A DNA stretch of 64,000 nt from Syncephalis fuscata (Eukaryota > Zoopagomycota > Zoopagomycetes > Zoopagales > Piptocephalidaceae): the NCBI GenBank assembly GCA_025786725.1, contig JAHLTZ010000003.1, positions 1 to 64,000 of the forward strand, given 5' to 3'. Below the pieces are notes generated by a model. It searched no databases. It was given only the letters and a program-made list of their open reading frames with translations, and was not told where the DNA came from. Position numbers and translations under genes: made by a program. Every line of letters begins with the position of its first letter. Positions within the stretch are counted from its first letter, which is position 1. Of the stretch, positions 10,743 to 20,901 are shown in pieces.

Positions 10743-11600
10743 TTAGTAAGCTGGAGCGGGAGTGTAAGGAGTAGATGGAGTAGATGGAGTGTAAGGAGTA
10801 GATGGAGTGTAAGGAGTAGATGGAGTATATGGAGTGTTATCACCGTTATTGTCATTGTTGTTGTCTTTATTGCCACCTTTGTAGTTGCTACCACCGCCGC
10901 TGCCGTGACCGCTGCCGTGACCGCTGCCGTGACCGCCGCCGTGACCGCTGCCTTTGCCTTTATACTTGTCACTATCGTTGTCATCATCATCATTCTCATC
11001 ATATTTGCCATTATCATCATCATTCCCATCATATTTGCCATTATCATCATTGTTGCTATCCTTATAGCTGTTGTTATGACTCTTCTTCTTCTTCTTCTTG
11101 TTCTTCTTAGGCTTTGGTTTACCCTCGGTCTCTTCTTTACATAGGCATGATCCGTCACTTTTTGCTCCATAAACACATGTTGTGGGTGAGGTAGGCTCGT
11201 TACAGCTATTGCTGGTAGAATTCATACCGTATTGGCATGTGTTGGTGTTATTGCCGGTGGTGGCACATTGACCATCGGGCCCCATACCATAGAGGCAAAC
11301 AGGCGGAGCAGATACGCAAGTATTGTCTTGATTTGTACCATAAGGACATTCAGGGCACGAAGGTCCTTTATCCATGCAGCTGCCATCCGTACGCATTCCG
11401 TATGGGCAGTAAGCATCTGTTGTTGGTGCTGGTGCCGGTACTGGCTCTGGTGCTGGTGCTGGTACTGGCTCTGGTGCTGGTGCCGGAGTACTTGTATAAT
11501 CACGACGCATAAAATGAGGTTGAGCATTTGATCCTACGGCAAGCATGGCAACTAGTACGCCAGCACTCATAAGTGTACTTAAACTGTAATGACTACGCAT
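10743..11600 (-). CDS. Secreted Cys-repeat / low-complexity wall-type protein
   Basis: A single exon encodes 285 residues. A signal peptide (about residues 1-26) is followed by MRR (possible dibasic processing site) and PAPEP repeats. Next come five copies of a Cys-bounded unit: CPYGMRTDGSC, CPYGTNQDNTC, CLYGMGPDGQC, CQYGMNSTSNSC and CVYGAKSDGSC. The C-terminal half is a Lys-rich block, Asp/Asn-rich acidic repeats, GSGHG repeats and TPYTPS repeats, ending in PAPAY. No known enzyme domain is seen. The architecture suggests an extracellular or wall structural protein. It shares its ends with the protein at 20902-22128: (M/V)RR.Y then T.APAP after the signal, and an aromatic-terminated Pro-rich tail. 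Internal repeats make the length liable to change between strains. Function is unknown. Confidence 0.85.
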   Translation of the reverse strand: MRSHYSLSTLMSAGVLVAMLAVGSNAQPHFMRRDYTSTPAPAPEPVPAPAPEPVPAPAPTTDAYCPYGMRTDGSCMDKGPSCPECPYGTNQDNTCVSAPPVCLYGMGPDGQCATTGNNTNTCQYGMNSTSNSCNEPTSPTTCVYGAKSDGSCLCKEETEGKPKPKKNKKKKKKSHNNSYKDSNNDDNGKYDGNDDDNGKYDENDDDDNDSDKYKGKGSGHGGGHGSGHGSGHGSGGGSNYKGGNKDNNNDNNGDNTPYTPSTPYTPSTPYTPSTPSTPYTPAPAY

Positions 11601-13242
11601 TGTTAAAATGATCTTGCAAGTTTTAAAGTGATGCTAAGGTGTTTCTGGATCAAACTCTGTTCAAAAGTAGGTAAAGTGCGATGGTTCTAGCTGGCGAATG
11701 CGAAAGTTGTGTTGATTACAGTTGGATATCGTTCAAATGATGGCAAATTTATATCTCTAGCGGGAAGGCAGAATTTGAACTGCGTTTAGAAAAAATCTAT
11801 TATTAGAGAACGCAGTCATGAAAATGCAATAATGTCGGACTAACAGTGTCTCAATACATTAGCTTTCGCTTGAGTTAGATGTCTCAACTGAGTGGTAGTA
11901 CAAATTTCTAAATAAAGTAAAGCCATTGCCTAATGTTGATTGATGTGAAAGCTTAAAAATAGCAATTCCAATAAAAGTGCTTTGAACATCAAACAATGTT
12001 AAAAATACTTTTCTGGATTTAAAAAGCATGAATATTATTCGGCTAATAAAACGGATGTTTTCCCTATCTTCTTTTGGGGATAAAGCGCTAATTGCAACTC
12101 AAAATAGTGAACGATGATTAGTAAATAGCCACTATAGCCTACTATCGTTTATACTTGATTTGGACTTACTAGAAATAACATACGGTTTCTTATCAAGTGT
12201 ATTATATTTAGAAATAGATACTCCCATAGCTTTTTTAGCGCAAACTCAGTTTGGGAATTGGTCGCAGAATATGTTATGGCCTGGCACGGAAAAGCTTGGT
12301 AGTAGCCCAGTTGATAGCACTGAAAACTGCGTAAACTATCTTCAATTTGTTTGAATAAGCAAACAGTTGCATATACAGCCAGATTGTTGTTTTATTTAAT
12401 TTTTAAAGTGTACGTGTATACGCTTTGCGTAATATATATCAAATATTTTATTTTTGTATTTATTGACTTATAGCCGCTTGCTATACTGCCACTAATAACA
12501 AAAAACATTATTTATATAACCACATTATTAATATATTAACTAATTGCCTTGTGTTTTATGTATAAAAATTAAATACAATATAACTAAAGTTAATTAAGTA
12601 ATAGCTATTGTTATAATCATTGCGTGATACAAAAATTCAAGTATTTGACTTGTGCTTATTAGGCATATAACCATTCACAAATTATATATTAACAACAATT
12701 GTACGTTGAAAAATAAGAGAAAGAATTGTATATGTTAGAATATATGGCTAGTGTATAGCAATGTTATTTACAGATGTTGTTCGGTGAATAACGCCATTTT
12801 GCACATAGATCTATAATAAAGCTAATAAATACACATATACTTTAATGTGACTCTTGTACAAAATAATATAATTCAAACGATTAGGCTATATAAGATTGTG
12901 CTGTTTTACAATGTTATTCATAATAATATAGCAAATATATTAATCAATATATTAATCAATATATGTGAACTATCAACACCCAACTGCTTGATAATAAAAT
13001 GTGCAAATTTGTTATAGCTATTAGATTCAAACTATAATACAAATATTTTACAATATTGCAATACTTATTTCATCTTTTTATCTACAATTGCTTTTGAATT
13101 ATCATTGAGTAAAATATTGATTGCAAATATATCTTTATTTAAGGTACTTCATTTTCAAACACAAAATAAACATACCAAATCATTCGCATCGTTTAAATAA
13201 ATTACTAATGCAACAGACATTCAACAGAATAGTCATTTATTA
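11601..13242. other. Intergenic; no gene recognised
   Basis: This holds the promoter side of the secreted-protein gene and the 3' flank of TOM70. A 64-codon ORF at 12160-12354 has no recognisable domain or upstream exon. Beyond about 12360 the sequence is low-complexity A/T. Confidence 0.55.
11747..11753 (-). promoter_or_regulatory. Candidate TATA box of the secreted Cys-repeat protein gene
   Basis: On the minus strand TATAAAT lies about 150 bp upstream of the start codon at 11600. Placement is plausible but the match is short in an AT-rich genome. Confidence 0.3.
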
Positions 13243-15516
13243 TTAGAAACCACCGTGTAGTGCAGTTAGACGAGTAGCAAGTGCCGGATGCTGTTTAGCA
13301 AACATAACTTGTGTCCTTGTAGCCTAAATAAAAACGACACATTAAATTATCCACAGTGTAGCTCGTGTCAAAAGATCTTACCTCACAGTAGCCCACCATC
13401 GTTGAAATCTCTTGTTCAGTACGTGCCAGCGCAACGCCACGTTCGAATAAAATAAGTGCGTTAGCCATTTTACCCTGTTGCAGATAAAGCTGTGCCAAAC
13501 TAATCATAGCCGCCTCGCATTCGTTGTCGACTAAATATTTATAAAAATACTAATACCATGGCTTTTATTTATTTATCCTACCTTCAATGGCTTTTTTAAG
13601 CAATTTCTCGGCTCCAGCTGCATCGGACTTTTGTTGCATGCATAACAAAGCCTGATTGACCCAGGCTAATGCATTGGAGGGATCCAGCTCAGATGCTTCT
13701 TCCAATAGCTTCTTAGCCTCATCAAAGCGTTGCTGATCAATCAGCAGCTCCGAATGGAAGATACGTACATGGGCCGACTTGGGGAATGAACGTCCGGCAC
13801 GGCGGAAAGTAGCCTCTGCCGCTCGTTTCTCGTCTAACCGGTACTGAGTCATGCCAAGTTGAATATATGCCACAGAGCGCGTATCGTCTAGTTCAATGGC
13901 CTTTTTATAGTCGGCCGCTGCCTTGTCAAGCTCCCCTTGAATAAAATATCCTAATCTGATAGTTAAATACCGTTTATAGCACATACAAATAAAGAACACC
14001 CACCTTGTCCACTATAATTACCGTTATATTGTAATGCCAATCATTAGCTGGTTACTCAAATAATAGCTATTCCCTTACCGATTATAATATACATCAGCAT
14101 TGGCATCATCCACGCTTAATGCCTCGTTAAACTGCTCCATACCAGCTGCAGCGTCACCAAGCTGCAGTAAAGTAGCGCCGCGCAATACCATCGTTTCAGC
14201 GTCATTTGGTTTAATCTCTAATGCCTGGGCAAAGTCACGAATTGCCGCCAACATATTGCCACGTAAACCAAAGAATAGAGCACGCAGTGCAACAGCATGA
14301 TGTTGCCGTGTACAACCTGCATCTACTGCCTGAATAATCAGGTTCTCAGCCTCAGCGTATTGCTCCTTCAATAAAGCAGTCAAAGCCATTCGATAGACAT
14401 CATCCCCGGCCAATCCTGAATTCTCTGGTACTGCCGCTAATGTTTCTTCTATTCCAGCCTTTACGCCTAGAAATAAAAACATAAATATTTACCTATCAAG
14501 TAGTTTTTTACTTACAGCCATGGAATCCTTCCAAATATGAAGAAATTACATAACCTGATGGAAATCCAAGATCTTTACTTTTTCGTTCCTATTATAAGCA
14601 TTTCACGTTGATCCATGTGTTGCTAATCATCGATCAATTCTACCTACCTTAAGCACTTCCTTGGTTTTCTCATCAGTGAGTGCCTTTAAAGATCGTTCCA
14701 TAGAAACGGCAAAGTTTTGATTTTTAAATTCATCAATAATACAACAGGCCGTATAATCTAAATAGCAACATTATAATAAACTCGAATCATCTATGATAGC
14801 ATAACTACCATTTACTGCCTCTTCGTACTCCATCAAATTCTCACGTGCAGCCGCTCGTCGATTAAGTGCTTTAACATATGCTTCATCTCGTTTCAATGCT
14901 TCATCGCAATCCCGAATACAATCATGATAACGACCCATGCTAAGATAACATGCCGCGCGATTTGCGTAAAATACTGGATCTTCCGTGTAGAATTTAATAG
15001 CCTGACTATAACCAACAATTGCTGACTCGTATTTTTTTGCAACATAGTCAGCATTTCCTTTGGATTTCATAGTTTGCGCGTGGGCCATTCTTTCCTATGA
15101 GCATGCCAATAAGTCGCTGACCTTACTATATGTCTATATTTAAGGACCCACCTTATCCGAAAGTTGTGCAATTTGCTCATCGGTATAATTTGCCGCTACT
15201 GCATATATGGTTAATACAGCACTTGATATACTCTACTTTACTCACTGCTATCTTCGTCAGTTTCAACGGTAGATTTATTCTTGGAATCGGTAGCATCAAG
15301 ATCCCGAGAAGTTGGTCCACTTTTTTTGGTCTTCTTCTTTTTCTTTAGTCGTCGCTTGTTGCCGCCCTTCCCACCAGCGCCTGATTTATCACTGCTGGCC
15401 AACCACCAAATACCAATACCGGCTAGCGCTAGTGCTGCAGCCCCTGCCAGTAAACGCCAGTCCTTTTTCTCTACCATACTGGCAGCCTTTTCACGAATTG
15501 TAGTAGCGCTGGACAT
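13243..15516 (-). CDS. TOM70: TOM70, mitochondrial outer-membrane import receptor
   Basis: Ten exons encode about 593 residues, close to yeast Tom70 (617). The N-terminus has a membrane anchor (about residues 21-39, LLAGAAALALAGIGIWWLA), then a Lys-rich cytosolic linker. TPR motifs follow. The first set is the chaperone clamp (KSKGNADYVAKKYESAIVGY, ANRAACYLSMGRYHDCIRDC, ALNRRAAARENL). A second, longer TPR array includes GELDKAAADYKKAI and FDEAKKLLEEASELDPSNA. Known role: it docks Hsp70/Hsp90-bound preproteins, especially metabolite carriers, and passes them to TOM40. The seventh exon is only 8 nt (14011-14004) but is needed to keep the frame and gives the RGQG turn. The gene is divergent from TAF9 with 282 bp between the starts. 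Confidence 0.95.
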
Positions 15517-15798
15517 TGTTGAAACGCACTATACTAAGCAACAGGTCAAAGCGTAATCGTCCAGAATCAATAAAAATAATATTAATAACACGAATCGTCA
15601 AGCGGACACAGGAAAAGCAACAAGCTTGTCTACAGACCGTGTTTGCTGTTGTTTTTTCTCGTGCACCTTCAATAAAAGAATCATTTCAGTTTCAACCGAG
15701 AAAAACTGTCAAACTAAAACTGACAACTGCTGCTGTCGTCGTCGTGGCTTAACGTTCATCTACAATTAATCTCTATTTCTTAAAGCTACGTGGCGACT
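15517..15798. promoter_or_regulatory. Shared divergent promoter region of TOM70 and TAF9
   Basis: 282 bp separate the start codons of the two divergent housekeeping genes, so both promoters must lie here or overlap. No clear TATA box is seen. The short plus-strand ORF inside (15516-15752) is not conserved-looking. Confidence 0.6.
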
Positions 15799-16474
15799 AT
15801 GAATTCCATACTGAATCCAGGTGGTGCAGCCAACAAGGCTAATACAGTGCCTAAGGAGGCGCATACTATGGCGCTTATTCTTAGATCCCTCGGCGTGCAG
15901 GACTACGATCCAAAGATTGTACCAATGCTCATGGAATTTGTACATCGTAAGCAATTAGCAAGTAAAATGTAGATGTTCTAAACGCAAATTTATTATTTAG
16001 GCTATATGACAGATGTATTTCAGGATGCGCAGCTTTACGCAGAACATGCAGGAAAACGCGATATTGAACTGGACGATATCCAGCTTTCCATTCAAGGACT
16101 GGTTAATAATACGTTTACAGGACCGCCACCACGAGAAGTAAGCTTGAACAGCATATGTAATGCAGCTTGACTAAACTACTCTGCTCGATGATGTGTATTT
16201 TTATAGTTTCTTATGGAACTCGCCTCAGAAAAGAACGCTATGCCATTACCATTGATTCCTGAACGCTATGGCATTCGATTGCCTCCTGAGCAATACTGTT
16301 TAACAGGTGCCAATTTTCAAATTGTACCCGAGGTATGAGTAGTGATTAGTTTCTATAATATAGCTTTGACTAACACTCGCTGGTCGACATCTAATATTAA
16401 AGCCTTTATCTACGGATGAACCACGCGTAACATCCGGCAGCAATAGCACGAATCCGTGGCCATCCACTCGCTAA
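15799..16474 (+). CDS. TAF9: TAF9, TFIID/SAGA histone-fold subunit
   Basis: Four exons (15799-15946, 16001-16137, 16207-16332, 16403-16474) encode 160 residues. The ATG at 15799 is used. The histone fold occupies about residues 18-95 and reads KEAHTMALILRSLGV, DPKIVPMLMEFVHRYMTDVF, DAQLYAEHAGKRDIELDDIQ, the normal TAF9/TAF31 pattern. After it comes the conserved C-terminal stretch NAMPLPLIPERYGIRLPPEQ, CLTGANFQI. Known role: pairs with TAF6 in the core of TFIID and in SAGA. Length is close to that of compact fungal TAF9. All junctions keep the frame. Confidence 0.95.
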
Positions 16475-16587
16475 TTTTTATTGTACTATTATTGCTACTA
16501 TGTTTGATTGGACTCTCAATAAATTTGATGATTAAAACCAACACTTATTAACAGAATACTATGTTTTATTCATAAATGGCTATTTAG

Positions 16588-17821
16588 TCATTGCTTGTCG
16601 GTTAGACGGACACACTGATCGGTGCCCGGATAGTTGGGCAGATTAAGAGCATAACGACTGGCCATTTCACTGCTGCTTGTTAGTTTCATATACTATAGCG
16701 ATCGAGTACAACGACTTACGAGGGAATAAAGCGCCCTCCCAAGTAGTGAAAACGACCTTGAAATTGCGTGCTCCGAGCTTTGGCGCCGTTAACGATATTA
16801 GCATATCTGGTTGAAATGTATCATTGCCTAGATGGCGACAACCTAACCATATTCAATGTTACTATTGAATTCATCTACGATCCTAACATATACTTGCCTT
16901 GTCAACGTCCCAGCCAGATGGAATATCAACTACATTGATATTGATGTATTTGTAAACATTTGTATAATGATTATTATAGCTAGTATAGCACTCACCTGAT
17001 ACAACCGGCAGTTTTGTTTCGCGGAATAACTGTAAAGTTTGTTACATTAGTAAAAGCGTGTATTTACGGATTGTTACTTACCTGGATTACTTGCGGGAAA
17101 GGTTCACGAACACTCCCACCAAAACTAAATCCTATTTAACGATTAGATGTTTTAATTGAACAAAAAGTCATGACTTACCAAATACCGAATCGACAATCAA
17201 ATCGGCCTCATTAGCTGCTTGCTCGACTGCTTCCTTGCAAATAGGTATTGATAAATTATTGCATTGCTTTATCAATAGCTATCATGGATTATATGAATAT
17301 TAATAAATCAGTACTATTAGTGCAGTACCTGAAATAGTTGATTTCGGCCTTGTTTTGGATAGTAGATTCGTGGCTGATATCCAAAATGCGTTAGATGACG
17401 TGCACAAACAAGTCCTACGCAATAAACCACATAAAAGAATCTCAATACAGTAAATACTTGGTGTTTATGAATACGCACCATCACCACCATTGTTGCCAGG
17501 ACCACAGCAAACAAGCACGCGTGGATACCGCTCAGCAGCGTATTCTTTCGCGATCGATTCCGCAACGCTTAAACCCGCTATAGTGCCAATGTTAAAATAA
17601 AAGCATTGAGCTATTAGTAATGGAGAAATACAAGAGCAATGACGTTCATACCAAGCTCCATTAGCTGCTCAATAGCAAAACCACCAAGTTCAGGATTCAT
17701 TAGCTCAGTGTCAATTTGCTGAGCAAGTTGTTGGGTCAAATACTGCACGCACAACATTACCAATTGTCAGTTGTAACTAATATAGCTTTAACTAAAATAC
17801 AATACATACTCGAAGAGTCAT
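16588..17821 (-). CDS. NAD(P)H-hydrate epimerase (NAXE), with one apparent base missing
   Basis: About ten exons. N-terminal: [18 protein letters not shown] and [20 protein letters not shown]. The nucleotide-binding loop is [19 protein letters not shown]. Then come [45 protein letters not shown] and the C-terminus [19 protein letters not shown]. These are the hallmarks of the YjeF_N epimerase (yeast YNL200C, human NAXE), which repairs S/R-NAD(P)HX for the dehydratase. In exon 9 (16827-16720) the frame breaks: after LTAPKLGAR the conserved [14 protein letters not shown] is in the next frame, which needs one extra base near 16764-16770. The last intron then ends at an acceptor near 16676 to rejoin the C-terminus. 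Either the assembly lost one C, or the gene is freshly damaged. A degraded copy of its exon 2 and intron lies at 22405-22524. Confidence 0.88.
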
Positions 17822-18104
17822 TATATTTAAATTGATTACGAAGTAACGAAAACAAGAACAAAGTGCAAGTAACGTTAGAAATATTCGAATAATAAACCGT
17901 CAATTAGTTTTTAATACTAAAAAGTGTTATTTATTGAAGCAGTGCCACATCAACTTCAATTAAATCAATCAGTGTCTTAATTAATCAGCACTATTTTTAA
18001 TATATGATATTAGTGTTAATAAATATTATAGTATTCCATATTACTTACAATAAAATATAATAAACAGATAAATGTTAATCCATATTATTGTTACTGTAAA
18101 GTAT

Positions 18105-18200
18105 TCAAAGCATTATAATTTGATATTTAATGCCCCTCACCATCCAGTTCCATGTTTAGTAGAATAACAAATGTGTGGTTCAATTAAGTAAAAAATGTCA
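18105..18200 (-). repeat. R1 family, isolated end
   Basis: On the minus strand it reads through CTAAACATGGAACTGG and GGTGAGGGGCATTAAA. It is closest to the end at 34970-35010 (AAACATGGAACTGGGTAGTG). Truncated copy. Confidence 0.55.
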
Positions 18201-18274
18201 GCTTTGATTTTTTGACGCTGAATCACATGAGTCTACTAATAAATTAATATATAAAAGCTATTCTACTTTGACCC

Positions 18275-18420
18275 CTATGTTCTTTATTTACTCATTTCAC
18301 CGCCTTTTTTTAACACATTTAGACGCAATTAAACGCTCACCCATCACTATTTCATGTGCATTGTAACATGTATAAGATTACATTTTTATTTAAATCTTTA
18401 AAATAGCAGCTACTGATGCA
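18275..18420 (+). repeat. R2 family, partial copy
   Basis: It starts with the terminal motif CTACTTTGACCCCTATG, then TTTACTCATTTC, AATTAAACGCTCA and CATGTATAAGATTACAT. These blocks recur inverted at 40140-40215. Confidence 0.55.
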
Positions 18421-18639
18421 ATGTTTTTTTACATCCAATCATTTATATTAATATTTATCATGAATAATCATTTAAACACAAAGCAACTATTCAAATCATT
18501 ACAACGGATTGTGTAAAATGATTTACTACTCAGGGGATTAAAGTAGATGCTCAACCTAAATTAATGATATCCATTTGCAAATATAGCACATTATAATTAG
18601 TTAACTGTTTTATTTCTGTTGAGGCCACTATGCCAATGT

Positions 18640-18830
18640 AGAATGTTTATCATCAATTTAATGTGACTTAATGGTCAAATGACTGCAATTAATAGTATTC
18701 GCGCAATTGAACTACACATTCTTTTTATTGAACATGACGGGTGGCGAGTGACATCAATGATCAAAATACTTATCATTATAGATTCATTATCCAGTATGTA
18801 TATATCTAGTACTCATATACTTTCTATTCA
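18640..18830 (+). repeat. R1 family, isolated left end
   Basis: Contains GGTCAAATGACTGCAATTA, TTGAACATGACGGGTGGCG, GAGTGACATCAATGATC and ATTCATTATCCAGTATG, collinear with the left end at 22800-22960. The rest of an element is not seen downstream. Confidence 0.6.
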
Positions 18831-20776
18831 GCTAAATTACCTTTATTTCTAGCACCTTTCTTCATTTTATATTGATTTCTTCTTTTTTAAACTTGTACTA
18901 ATATGGATATTTATTATTTGATTTAAATACCATTAAACTATAGCTAGTTGGCATTGGCCAGTCCATCAGCTGTTAGCTATAAACAGTCAACACAATACAC
19001 ACTTTTAAGAAACTATATGTGTAGAAAGATTATGAATAGACTAATCATTACAACTAAAATACATGCAAATTGTTCTGTGGCAATACTACTTTTTACAACA
19101 CTTACAATCTCATCCAATAAACAAGTTTTAAACCGCAACACAATATAGCGCTGAATCAACAGTTGTTTAAAATGCTGTCTTTTTTTGTAGTCGATATAAT
19201 CCGTAGCCGCAATGTAGATTAAAAGTAGAAATACCCAGCAGCATTACGCCTGTTGGATCAAATCGCAATACATATTGCACACAAACATATAAAATTAGTA
19301 TAGCGTGTCCTTGCAATGTAGTAATTATTAAAAAATAGTATTATTATATGAGGCCGTAGCATAATGATAAAATTCATGAAATTTAAAGACATGGAATTGC
19401 CCCAATGCAAATAATAGCACACTTGCTTCCGTTGATGATTGCCGTAATACATCTACGTAGACGCTATTACAAACCTATTAATAGATGATGATGGGAAAAC
19501 ATAAAACGGAATGTATAAAAGACCGTTCGAATTATCGCTGATTGAACATTTCGGCATTACGGGCTACAAATTTTTTATCCGAAACGTCAAGCTAAGTTAG
19601 CCGATATCAAATTTACTGATAACTAGAAACGCGCTTGTAAAATTGTTAACTGATGTATCCACGTTTTGTAATTACATCAACGGTACTTCATTTAGAAAGA
19701 TCAGCAGGATCAAACATGCGACATGCATATAAAACAGCAGCACAGGCGAGACTGGTTCTACACAAGAAAGTTCGTGTGCTACGGATTACAGCAGCGCTCA
19801 GCTTGCGTCAAACTACAGAATATTACCACCGCTTTATTGGGAGAACAAGGCAAGGCTAGAGTAACGTCAGCCAATCGGTTTTGAATCCATGTTGAAGACA
19901 TGGGCAAGAAAGCAGGGGCGTTTCGAAATGGCGATTGCAGACGGAGTGGTTCGTGATTTCTGATTTCTTACATATAAAGATTCAAACAAGTCGCATTGTT
20001 TTACTGCATGAGAAGTTGTGCTATCGATTTGGCGCAGAATGAGCAACAAAATACGTGCTTCTTGTACGATTCAGCGTAGTAGATGTTGTAATTGCTGTAG
20101 ACGAATATAACTAGTTCGGAGCACGGGTACAAGCGCCCCGTTTTACTCAAAACGGCAGTTACATTTATATTGCCTATTGCCTATTAAATGCATTTCGTCC
20201 TACCCTCATGGCAACCAATACTATGGCCAAAGTAGTACCCAGTAGTAGCGGATCCTATTGCAGTAGTACTAAGAGCGCGCCATGCTTGGTTGCCACTCCG
20301 TAGCGTATTTTGTTATCGAAGCCAAGCTGATGTGATGGAATAAATTAATTATTTCATTTGTTATCACTGCTTTCAATCTCAGCTCCTGCTTCCTTTTCTA
20401 CCAATTCGCTATCTTATTGTAGACGGCGCTGCATTTGCCGGCCAATTGTTTCCTTTATTGCTATTACTTTGTATAGATATTTATCACTCATTTAAGCTGA
20501 GGCAATAATTCTAGCCAACCATTGGCAAGGCAGTTATGGAAGATGTGCCTGCCTTTAACTAAGGAAATTGCTATATTTGGTAATTGTACATTGCCGGGAG
20601 AAATTTACATCCTATACGTCTACATACGTTACATTTACGTCTCCGAACTCCCACGAACGTGCTGTTTTCTTGTATAAAGCCAAGCTTTTTGATAGCCATG
20701 TGCCGTTTTTAAGCCGTACTATTTACTCGCTTTACTTATTATTCTACGGCCTTCTTGTTATCGACGCTTGCTCGTC

Positions 20777-20783
20777 TATATAG
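20777..20783 (+). promoter_or_regulatory. Candidate TATA box of the PTPAP-repeat gene
   Basis: TATATAG lies about 120 bp upstream of the ATG at 20902. A pyrimidine-rich stretch (TCACTCTCTCCCTGG) follows it at about 20819. Short motif; placement is its only support. Confidence 0.3.
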
Positions 20784-20901
20784 TGCTTTATACTCTATTA
20801 AATATCTATCAACTTTATCACTCTCTCCCTGGCAGAGATATACGCAACTTAAAACTTGTTCCTAATTCTAATTTTGATATAATCACCCAACCAATTAAAA
20901 C

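Larger units (their letters stand above)
17822..20901. other. Intergenic, repeat-containing; no gene recognised
   Basis: 3.1 kb with two R1 ends (18105-18200 inverted, 18640-18830 direct) and an R2 end (18275-18420). A more GC-rich part at about 19550-20330 has short ORFs (for example 19653-19859 plus) with no recognisable domain. The last 400 bp are the promoter of the PTPAP-repeat gene. Confidence 0.55.

Noticed and set aside
10820-11110. Plus-strand Cys/His-rich ORFs opposite the secreted Cys-repeat gene
   Set aside because: Antisense shadow of the low-complexity repeats of the minus-strand gene.
12160-12354. 64-codon ORF, plus strand
   Set aside because: No domain, no signal peptide, no supporting splice extension; length is expected by chance here.
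16827-16929. GC-AG intron in NAXE after the segment GWDVDK
   Set aside because: The GCAAGT there breaks the frame; the GTATATG donor 4 nt downstream keeps it and gives the expected spacing to [11 protein letters not shown].
19653-20049. Short ORFs in a more GC-rich stretch that might be an old gene
   Set aside because: No recognisable motif on either strand and no consistent frame beyond 70 codons.
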